DNA of 64,000 nucleotides from Sepiola atlantica (taxonomy: Eukaryota > Mollusca > Cephalopoda > Sepiida > Sepiolidae). Below are positions 45,001-57,000 of the stretch, in pieces. The number at the start of each line of letters is the position of its first letter. The first letter of the stretch is position 1. Under the pieces are notes generated by a model. It did no database searches. It was not told where the DNA came from and saw only the letters and a program-made list of their open reading frames with translations. The DNA lies in assembly GCA_963556195.1 (NCBI GenBank), contig OY744537.1, forward strand, positions 23,862,441 to 23,926,440, read 5' to 3'. The position numbers were made by a program, and so were the translations under genes.

Positions 45001-48000
45001 GGATAACAATTTTAAGAGACAAATATAATACGATAAAGATAAGTATTCAGTTTATTATGTACCTCTAAATATATCAAACCAATGTACAGAAGATATTACC
45101 ATCTGCCTGAGCAATGGAGATAGTCATGCGAGTATATATCCATTTTTTTTTTTTTAAATGGAAATCGCTCCAGACAAGGCATGAAGTCACTTGATGCAAG
45201 GAGCTTAAAAAGATTACCATTTCAAGATCAAACACTAGCCAACGATAAATGTTAGATGGATAGATTCCGACCCAGAAAACAGCAATTTTCCCCCCTTTGT
45301 CAGAAACATTGCTCATTGAATGTGAAGACTAAAGGACAAAATAAGGTACACTTTCTACTCTGTTTTATTTATCTCTTTTGATAATAAATTACTTCAATTA
45401 ATCCAATTTTTTTGCCCAATCACAGAATTACGTTGTTAGAATTACAGCCCATGTAACGCCTTTCCATTGTAGCATTTTTCCAGGTCTCGCAGAGTTTTAA
45501 AAATATTTGTTACTAATGAGTCAGCACTTATTACGGTTAAAAGCCAATCAAGGATAAAGGTTAATGAGATTAATAGATTCATCATCATATTCGGTTGAAC
45601 ATTCATTTTACATGCTGGCATGTGTAAAATGTCTTGAAGACTCCTTATCAGTATGAACAACATTGAAAAATAGAAACCTGGGTAACCCACTGATCATCAA
45701 ACTATTACGTAAAATAACATCATTGCTGAACATCAAAGTGATATTTTGTTGGATCCTAAATCACAAAGGAATTTGAGGAAATAAGGCTGACACCGCAGCC
45801 AAAACCGCCCCAAAAGAGCCCCACAACAACAAATTTAAATTTCTATACACAGATGTCAAGAAAAACATCCAAGTATATATCCGTAAGAAATGGCAGTCTA
45901 GATGGAGCAGTAATACATGCAATAAATTGTTGACAATACAACCTGATCTAGGAAAATGGAGGCAGGTCTGTAGAAAGTCACGAAGGGAGGAAGTCATCCT
46001 CTCTTGACTCCGTATTGGCCACACAAAGCTACGCATTCATTCCTGCTTGAGCATAAGGAACCACCATGGTGTGCGACTTGTCAAGTGCCAAACACAGTGA
46101 AACACTTTGTTAGAATGTGTTGATTTTGCTCCCATGCGACGAAAATATGACAATGTTGGTACTATGAAGGAACTATTTAAAGACATCAGAGTAGAAATCA
46201 TAATGTCCTTTCTGAAAATAGTGGGTTTATATACCCAAAAATCTAACATCTATAAGTTCAATAAACCAAATTTCCCTAGGAAATATTAATCAAGTACAGA
46301 CTGTTTACTCAAGAAATATGCGCATATAAAAGAAATTCATGCAAATCTGTTAAACATTTAAAAATATAAACCTGAAGCCTTTTACGAATATAAATGGAGT
46401 CGGCATTAAATAACTCAAAAGGGTTGATATGCCACAAACAAAACAAAACTTGTCGATGCCAGGTAAGAAATCATAATTATAATTAGGGGTGGGACGTAAT
46501 GGGTGAAAATTTCAGATTCATGCGAGTAGTATTTTTTTGTGTTCATTTATACATAAATAACATTAAACAATCAAACATTTTGAAAATTTTGCAAAATTCA
46601 GAGGGTGCAGGCCACTAGTTTTTGGCTATTTTATATTCATGAAAACCCTTTCACAGCCTGAAAATGGTCCTAAATTAAAGTACTATATCAGATTTAACCA
46701 TCTATATCCATTCATAGCTTTTGAGGATGTTTTAGGACCTGCAATGTAGCATGAAACCACTTTTTCACTGAAAAATGATGGATTTTGAGTCCCGTGGAGC
46801 CCTAACGGCTATTTTTGGCCTGCACCTTCTGAATTTTGCAAAATTTTCAAAATGTTTGATTGTTTAGTGTTATTTATGTATATATGAGCACAAAAAAATA
46901 CTACTCGCATGAATCTGAAATTTTCCCCCAATACGTCCCACCCCTACTATAATATTAATATTTCTAAAACAATGCCTATTTATACTCCAAATGATTGATC
47001 TTTGTTTTGAATAATATTAAAATTAACCTATAAAAGATTAATTAAATAAATGTACGATTATTTTCCATAAAAAAAAAAGATGGATTGTGGTAGTGGTGGT
47101 GAATAAATCCTTACTTGTTTTAGAAGTTAATGTTACTATTTTTAGGTCAGGTTTGAATTGTTGTTGTAAGGAAGTAGAGATGGGATTTGTGGGGAGAATT
47201 ATATAAAAGATTTATTTTTATTAATCTCATCCGTGTTACTTGTGCTGGTGGCGTTGTTGTGAGAGAAAATCTTTGCAGTTTTAGTTTATATTTTAGTATT
47301 GTGAATGAAAAAGTGGGGATATCTTAAAGCTTTCTCTATGTAGGTTTTTTTCATTGCGGAGGTAAACGGGACTGCAAATTCTGAGAGCTCTGGAGAACGA
47401 GCCTACGATCATTCTGGATTTTATTCTTTTGTTGTTTCTTCCTGTGTTTAATTGTGTTATTTTCCTGCTTATTGTCCTCATCAACATTGATATTTCTTTC
47501 TACTATGCTTTGGCTGATATGCCCTGTGCTCTTCTTTCAGATGATGTTTTTCCACAGATTTATATGACTAGACGTACCTGTTAGGTCACAACCGCTATTT
47601 ATTCTAGTATGATTTCATATGAAAATTCATAAACTGTGACATATCTTTTCAGAGATTTTTCTTTCATAACTAAAAATAGTAATTCTCTTTACTTCTGGAT
47701 ACTATAGAAGTAAAGAGACTTATTATTTCATCTAATTTGTGGTTTTTACAGACATCATAAATTAGATGCTAATGCTGAAAAAAAAGAGAGTCACTCTTTC
47801 TCTAAATGCTCACAGAGATATTAAGAAATATTAGAGAGTGGTTGAATCGACATACAGTGAGAGGGGTTATAAGAAATACATAGATAGTGAGGAGAGAGAT
47901 GGGCGACTTATTCAGTTCATTACAAATTATGGCTAATTAGAACAACTACAACTGTCTGTGCGATTATAGGAAAAAAGCTGGAATCAATTGTGTTGTCGAG

Positions 48001-51000
48001 GGAGATGAATTTATCACCTCTTTCGACACCAACAATTTATTTGCATGAGAGTCGAATTTTGGCAGACGTTGCAAATGAAGTTATCTGCATCTGCTGCACG
48101 TAATACCGATAAATTAGAAGAACTTGTTGCACGTCTTACATTTGATGGAGTTTGAGCCAGTTCCAAGCTTAAAGACGCTGCATGAGTATTCACCTTGTGG
48201 AACAGATATTGTCTCTTTATCATCAAATATTAGGTTTCGTCATATTAATTTGAAACCGACCCTTTCAAGCAGATTTCAACCTGTTGAATACTGTACTCAC
48301 TTCTGTCGTGCCGATAACAATGTCATAAGCATACAGAACCTCCCACAGAGTACCACTTCTGCAGATTTTGTAAGCTGATCACAGGAGTGAACTAAGTGCT
48401 GATCCTTGTGGACTCCTACCGTTATTTCAAGGGTGTCAAAGCATACCAGCAAAGCTCACAGCCGTAGTTGATTTGCGGTAGAGTCTGGAAACTGCATTCA
48501 CTAGTTGCTTGGGAACAAGTTGCACTGAGGGCCCAGAGGATAGCTTTTCGTGGCATCTTGTCAAAGGCCTTTTCTAGATCAATGAAGACTTGGAAAAGCT
48601 GCTTTTTATATTGGAGGAATTCTCATGGAGTTGTGATAGTAGAAAAAGAATGTCCGTTGTAGACATTTGAAAGCCGCACTGTTGACCATTTATTTCAATC
48701 AAGGGGATGACCTGATTCACGAGTACTCTTTTGTAGATCTTCAAGTCATGCTCGAGGAGTCTCAGTTCTCTAACGTTTCGACTTTGCAATGCGTCTCTCA
48801 AGTATGTAAATCAGACTAGTTTGGAGGTCAGATGTTCGCCATCACATAATCATCTACCAGAGGTTAAATTAATTTGTGGTGTAACCCTCCCTACCTCTCT
48901 ACCTGGGTGGAGAAAGCGTATCGGTGGACAGCTGAAGACCTGGGCAACAATCATCAAGAAGGACTTAGCTGAGCTCTCAGGTCCACAGATGGTCGGTCTT
49001 CAATTGTGGAATCATGATTGGTTAGCCATCTCACGTGACCTTGCTCAGGACCGCTGTACATGGGCCGCCAGGATTTGGGATGCTGTACATGGGCCGCCAA
49101 GATTTGGGATGCTGTACATGGGCCGCCAAGATTTGGGATGCTGTACATGGGCCGCCAGGATTTGGGATGCTGTGCATGGGCTGCCAAGATTTGGGATGCT
49201 GTACATGGGCTGCCAAGATTTGGGATGCTGTACATGGGCCGCCAGGATTTGGGATGCTGTACATGGGCCGCCAAGATTTGGGATGCTGTACATGGGCCGC
49301 CAAGATTTGGGATGCTGTACATGGGCCGCCAGGATTTGGGATGCTGTACATGGGCCGCCAAGATTTGGGATGCTGTACATGGGCCGCCAGGATTTGGGAT
49401 GCTGTACATGGGCCGCCAAGATTTGGGATGCTGTACATGGGCCGCCAAGATTTGGGATGCTGTACATGGGCCGCCAAGATTTGGGATGCTGTACATGGGC
49501 CGCCAGGATTTGGGATGCTGTACATGGGCCGCCAAGATTTGGGATGCTGTACATGGGCCGCCAAGATTTGGGATGCTGTGCATAGGCCGCCAGGATTTGG
49601 GATGCTGTGCATAGGCCGCCAGGATTTGGGATGCTGTGCATAGGCCGCCAGGATTTGGGATGCTGTGCATAGGCCGCCAGGATTTGGGATGCTGTGCATA
49701 GGCCGCCAGGATTTGGGATGTAGTGCATGCCAGCAAAGATGCTGGCTCAACCCACAAGGGTGAATGCCGTCGCAACAACATCATGTGATTATGAAGCTTG
49801 TTCTTCTTAAGGGTATTGAGCTTTGTACAAAAGGTGATGAATTCTGCTTAAACATGTTCGTCTTTTCATTGCTTACTCTTTTTATGCAAGGCTTAAAAAT
49901 TGTTTCAGTAACCTCAATGTTACCAGCAGCATTAACTCCAAAATAATATTGACCTACTATGTGTGTAGCATTGATTACAGGAAGATTAAGCAATATCTCC
50001 ACAACACCAAAAATTCAAAGGTTGCCATTGTCAAGATAATAAGTATGAAGTGAATAAGGACTGCAATCGGTCTTGCATTGAATGTTGCTCTTATTTCAAA
50101 AGAATTTTATTCACAAACGTTATATGAAAATTATTGCTATATAGAGGTAAAATAAGACCAGTGCATCTTTGTTTGGTTTATGTATGTAAATAGCAAAAGA
50201 ATTCGTTACAAATTACATAAACATCTAACTAAATCATTTACAACAACTTGAGCTAAAATTACAAATAAATTTAAAAATTGATATTTTTTTCTATATCATA
50301 ATCCTTAATCATTTTTCTCTGATACGATCTAAAAATTATTTCGATAATCTTTTACTTAGCCTATTTCATGACTATTACTTGAGAACAATATAGACCAGTG
50401 GTTAAAAATGACAACATGAGGAGGGGGGGGGGGGGGGTAAAGTTATTCATAATAATTTATTGGTTAACATAATTCATTCATTAACAGTGTAAATGAATCA
50501 TTTAGAATAACTTGAGCTATCGTCCATATTGTGAATTTTAATCCCAAATTTAAATTGCACCACAGAAATAAGGTAAATCCAAATGCAATAACTTAAAACT
50601 CTCTTCTTCAAAATGACTGCAAATCTTTAATTGGAGAAAATACCCAACCTTTACCCCACTTTATAGACAAATAGATAAGGAGCGAGCTAAAAATTACAAT
50701 TTTGAAGGAAAAAAAAAAAAAAAAAAAAAAAAAACTCACCAGAAATTTTATCACTAGGATACGAGTCAGAATTTTCCGATTTGTGTGTGGCTCTCACTAA
50801 CAGTTCTAATCCATTATGTGTGTTACTAGAAGCGTTTTCTATAAGGAAATGAAATTTAATTAACATTTTATGGAAACCAAAATATTTTCTTCATTTTTAT
50901 TTAGTGCCTTTTAATGTTGTATAAGAGCATGACATCTTAGTCAATGGAAAACACAAAAGAATTAAAATAAAAAAATTTTTTATCCATTTTATAAATTATT

Positions 51001-54000
51001 TTATTCTATTTGATTAATATTAAAAAGTTATATTTAAAAAGTTAAAAAATATTTTTATGTATATTCAAAAAAATATTTTTTAGAAACTGATCAAATAATC
51101 ATGATAAAATTAAAAATGATTAATAAAACTAATACCCCTCCCTCCATAAGGCCCACCTGTGGGTCGTGGATAGCAACCCATTATGTTTAAGGATGGAACC
51201 CCGGTGTGAGAGCAGTTGAGAACTCTGGAACTAAATGCCATTAGCTGCAAAACTCTACTTTAGCCATTACTTGAACTACACGGGAGGGGGAGACCTAATC
51301 CAGTCAATCTGCTGGTCAAACTTAGCCCCGTCTACACTAAATATACCCCCCCCCCAGCTCATCACTAATACCCCCTAACTTCCATTCCCAAATATACGAC
51401 AGAAAATGGTGGCTGAGGATCAATTAATTTGGAAGATGGGAACTTGACACAGCTGCTATGCCCAGACAATCTGATATATTTCGATAATAGAAATAATGCA
51501 GTGCAGATGCTCAAGGACTCTTCCCAAAATGAGCACACCTTCAATGTAGCCCTGTCATAGCGAGGCAAATTGGTTTTCCTGCTTGCAACCTACCAATTTT
51601 TAACTCAGAGGTGGGTAGGGAACGTGGTTCATGAAACAAATTAAAAACTATCCATGGTCCCAAAACATCCATCTAAGAGACCGCATATGAACTCAATTTC
51701 AGAGACTGAGTACCAAAGTGAAAGACATCCCCACGTTATTGTACTTGAAGCAAATAATAATAATAATAAACCGTTGATCGAAATGTCACCATTTCTGATT
51801 GAGAACATGCTCTCTAGCAATATAACTTGAATATACTTTATAAGATAATTTCCAAAAACAGAATAGTGCAAATATAGCAGCAAAATCATGGCACCACACC
51901 TTTAGGTGATGGCATTGTAACTGAAGGAAGATGCAGGAAATAATGTTAATGATCATACCAAAGACATGATATCTGTCCCAGACAAATACTCATACTGGTA
52001 CAGCTTTTCAACCAGACAAAACCGACTTATGCTGATGCAGAAATACGTAAACAGCCAGAAAAGGCCGAATCAAAACGAACTGACGCCAAAATAAAAATGA
52101 GGTGGATTTTCAACAGAAAAAAATAATGAAAGACTCACCGTATGTTTATTTTAATGACAATTTATTTACTTTTTGACAAAGAAAAGCAAAAAAAAAAAAA
52201 AAAAAAAAAAAATTCACGTGAAAGTTAAAAGGGAATCCCCCCCCCCCCCATTAAATTGTGTTTTTTTTATATGAATTAACTCTTTAGTTTATCATATTGT
52301 AAAGAACATAATCACCGAAACAACGATTTTTACAGATTTTTTTTCTTTGATTTTTTTATTTTAGTACTGGTACAGCTTTTGAAACAGAAAAAAAAAAACG
52401 ATTAAAGTAGGGTTAGGGTAAAAAAAAAAAAAAAAACAGTTCGTTTTTTTGTCTGGTTCAAAAGCTGTACAAGTTTTTTGTGGGGAAGGTACGTTTTTTT
52501 GTTTTTTTTAAAGTAATTTTCAAAAATTTTGCAGATTTTATTTTGGAGTCAGTGCAATCTTGTGAGTAAGGAGGGTTTCAGTGTTCCTGTCACCAGGAAC
52601 CCCTCCTTCTTTGCGGGGGGGTCATATCCTTCAAAGACCCAGGGTTGTCGTCTGCTTTTTGAGCCTTCTTATTGGCTAAGCGCTTAGGCATCTCTCGGCT
52701 GTTTACGTAAACGAACGGAAGATGCTGAACAAAAAGTTGGTTTTGTCTAGTTCAAAAGCTGAACCAGTACCCAAATAATACGCATACAGCGGCTGTAAGC
52801 TTAGAACTGGCTCACAATCCATCAAATGAAGAACATGCACTAAGTGGTGTCACAAAAGGTGCTCTCACCTGCCGGTACTATGTGCAGCAGATACAACTAA
52901 CGTTACTTGTCAAAATCGGGGTCCCATGGAAACACAAATGGTTACAGGTATCGGAACAGTTAATAAATTCACCTACCTTGGCAACACAATTGAGTCCAGT
53001 AGGCGAACTGACACGACTCTAAGACAATGTATATCCGCTGCATGGAGAGTTTTCAAGCAGCTATTGACAATTTTACAAAACACAGGGATTCCATTGTATG
53101 CGAGAGAGGCAGCGTACAACACACGTCTGACTTGTAATCTACGTAAGACATAGTTGACGATGAAACGTCAAGACAACACGATCATGGCTGCAGCACATCG
53201 GATGGAGAAAATTACCGGTCTTGCTGAAAAGGCTTATGTGAGAAACTGCATAGCACAACGACATCTAAACTGGCACAGCTACGCTACTTGCTATTAGTCA
53301 TTCGAAACACGCCAAAGTTTGTCCCACATTGATGTCGATGGCTCATGGCCACACGATAGGATTCTTAAGACATGGAGGGAATCAGTTGATGACAACCTGC
53401 TCCTAGCGGGCGGCACAAGAGAAATGGCAACATACAGGAAAAGTTTAGTCTCATTCATGAAACATCTAACCTGAGACACAAGCGATTCAGTAACAGCATC
53501 ATCCTAATTGATTTTTCAAGATTTTAACAAAAAAAATTCCCATATACAAACGCCTTTTCAGAATTTTGAACAAAAGTGGATAATGTTATATTAAACTTAA
53601 TAGCAAACAGAAGCCTCTCTAAAAATTGAACAATAGGTTTAATTTTAGTTTTTTTGTTTTTTTTTTAAATCTATAATCTGAGGATTTATCTTGAATCGAT
53701 ACAGAAATTCCGAAGATTTTTCAAAATAATGAAATAAATTTTTTCAGAATAAATCCTTGGAGAAATATCAACTTAAATAGAAAACTAAATAGCCATCTAA
53801 AATTTAAACAACTCAAGTTAAAAAAAAAAATTGTTGCATAAAAAATTTTGTACTTGATCGTAAGCCAATATTGTTTTTTTTTTTTTAAATAATTAAATGA
53901 CAAGAATATTTCTTTTTAAAAATGGTGAAATGGGGAGGATGAGGCGAGAGAATGCATTGTAAACATCCTGCCATATTTCAATTCTTTCGTCTGCACGTGT

Positions 54001-57000
54001 GCTTTGCGTTTTTCACAAAGACGATTCCTCACCCCCTTAAAAAATCGAGAGCGAACGCAGACCGCAAAGTATATGAAGAATAAGTTACACGATCATTCAT
54101 TCCTAACTGAAAGAAGTTGAAAAAAACGATTTCTGTAAGTATTAAAATTAAATAGGATTTTATCACTTGTCTTGGTAGCTCTGTCGGTAGCGCGTCCGGC
54201 AGTTAGCATCAAGGTTGCGAGTTCGAATCGTGGCCTCGGTGCCGAAATTATTTATTGTTTATTTAGTCGTTAATAGGTGGCCTAATGTATTTGTCATGTT
54301 TCTGACTTTGAAATTACGTTTACAAAAATTCTCCGCGACAGAAAGACAGACAAAATGTTCGTTATATTATAAGTTGACTAGCGAAAATAGACTCCCTAAC
54401 GGTCGTCTATTTTTGCTAGGCTGCCACATTCTTGGGTGGTTAGACAAAACAAAAACAAAAAAAATTGTCTCCGAATACCATTTTGTTTAAAAAGGGAAAA
54501 AGAAATTCCCCCCCCCCCGCCAAAATTTATTTATTTTTGCGCAAAAAAAAAAAGAAAAAAAAAAATGGGGGGGGGGGGGAGGAGGGGGAGAATCCCCCTG
54601 CTCTTGACCCCCCCCCCCCAAAAAAAATCGAGAGCGAACGCAGACCCCAATGTGTTTTCAAAGAACAGTTATACGATCATTCAAATCGAGCTAGGACGCA
54701 GACCCCAAAGTATAAAGAAGAACCAATTATTATACGGTCATTCATTGCTAAATGAAAGATCTGAAAAAAACCCCGATTTCTTTAAGTAGTTAAATTAAGA
54801 GGATATTTTCAACTTTGTCAAGTGGCGAAATGGGTAGGGTGTTGGGCTGTTAGCGTCACGGTTGCGAGTTTGAATCGTGGTCTCGGCGCCGAAAATGATT
54901 TGTTGTTTATTTAGTTGTTATTATGTGGCCTAATGTATTTGTTTATGTTTCTGACTTTAGAATTAATTAAATAGTAATTATCTGTGACTTAGATGTGACA
55001 ACAATACTCCATGCATGGGCGAATGGTGTGCTTTGTAGAGATATAGGATACTGACAAGTGTGAAGTTTTTTAACTCAGTAGAGGGAGCCCACCTTCCTTG
55101 CAACAACCTATTTGTTCCAATTCATGTTACCTGTGAATGTTAGGCCGAAGAGTTTGAAAGTTGGACTCTCAGGTAGGGTGTTATTAGCCATGGCAATCGG
55201 TGGTTGAAAAGGTTTCTTATAATTATCAAAAGAAATGAGCTTTGTCTTGGTAGCATTAAATGTTATCATCAATTTGTGTCATCATTCCACTAAACTGGAG
55301 GTCATTTTCTAAGGACTCAACCATTGCCTTGGATTTCCCATATATCGAGACGAGAATAAAGTGTGGTGTAATCAGCAAATATACCCATCTCAGACACAAT
55401 GTCATCAGGAAGGTCGTTTATAAAAATTAGGAATAATAAATGTCCAAGGATAGACCCCTGGGGCACACCCGTATTAATGTCATGCTGTTTAGATGTACGG
55501 CCATAGAGGACAACCGTGATCTTTCTTTTGGCTAAGAAGGATCTGATTATATTAAATATCTGTCCAGTAATACCATACATATTAATATTCATAAGACATT
55601 CATGCCAGACCTTGTAAAAGGCTTTGGATATATCAAGCGCTACCGTCCTAGCTTCACCAGCTTTGTCCAGTGTATGATAAATGTGTTCAGAGATGACTAT
55701 TAGGATATCCGCAGTAAAATGGGCTTGCCTAAAGCCATACTGTTATTCAGAAAGAAATTTAGTATTAACAAGATTGTGAACTATTAAAATGAAAGTTACC
55801 TTCTCAAAAAGAATTTACAATTTTTTTGTTCGTAACTTCAAAATTAAGAGAAAAATCCAAGTACATATGGGGGGGGGGGAGAGACAGAAAGTCCTTTTTG
55901 ATGAAACAAAAGTCTTCTACCTCCTCTACCTGCATCGTTTTAAGTATAGCAAAATTAATATTTTCGGAGAGAACTGTCATAAGAGGGGAAAAGAGGCAAG
56001 GCTCAGACAAGAAAAGACAAAGGAAAAGGAACAGAAAAAATAGGATAAAAGAAAGAAAAATAAAGTGTGTGGGGAAGAAAGAGAAATAAAATTGAGCAAA
56101 ACTATCGCGATTTTCTGAATAAAAAAAGTGTAACTTCGCTAAAATACATAAAACTCACATACTTGCTGTTAAGTCCTCATCCTTCAAACCATGAGAGAAA
56201 TACAGAAATAAATCTAATTAGATTAACATTTTCGTATTACACCATGCGTTAGATCACTTCATATTAATCACTACACCGACTAGCGATTGAATACCCAATA
56301 AAATTATACAAAAACTCAAAATATCTTCTTCCCGGAAAGATTCATAGAATATACATAAAAAAAGACCCAACATTTCCTTGTTTCAAATAAAAAAACTTAA
56401 TAAACATTATGCACTTATTTTAATTTTTTTTCGTAACACGAGTGCTTAGGTTTTCTATATGTAATCACTGCCACATTTGTCGTTTGCCTATGGCAAAACG
56501 AATGATATACAACACTTAAAATGGGACAAAGAAAATTGTTTTTTGCCTTTTCTATCTGCATTTATTTCTATATTGAGTTAGCAGAGTATGTTAGTAGTTA
56601 AGTAATTATTACATCTACTGCAAATATTCAATTAATTTACATATTGGAGAATACATATGCATACTTCTCAATGTTGTTTATTTTCAGATAAAATAGATTA
56701 AGAATCATTGAAAACAAGTATAAAATTAAATGCAGTCGCAAAAATAAACGACATCATTCTGAAAATAGTTGGTAACAGTAACAAGACTATTAAAGAACAC
56801 AATTTTCTGATAACATAGTACCTTAATTTACATGAATTAATCTATGTCGGCCATATGAAGGTTTTTAGTGTAAAAAAAAAATCTCTTTCCACTTTTGTAA
56901 AACAGATTAAATAACCAGTTTGGGTTACATCACCTGGTAAAGTAGCAATACACATGAAAAAATTGAAATGGCTTCAAATATCTCAATAATGGCATAAATA

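Noticed and set aside
48821..49784. Long frames of 184-276 codons on both strands
   Set aside because: They are produced by the 29-nt minisatellite; all six frames are open and the peptides are pure repeats.
54174..54245. Possible functional tRNA gene
   Set aside because: A- and B-box are present, but the arms do not pair into a proper acceptor stem and the sequence is part of a duplicated repeat; called SINE instead.
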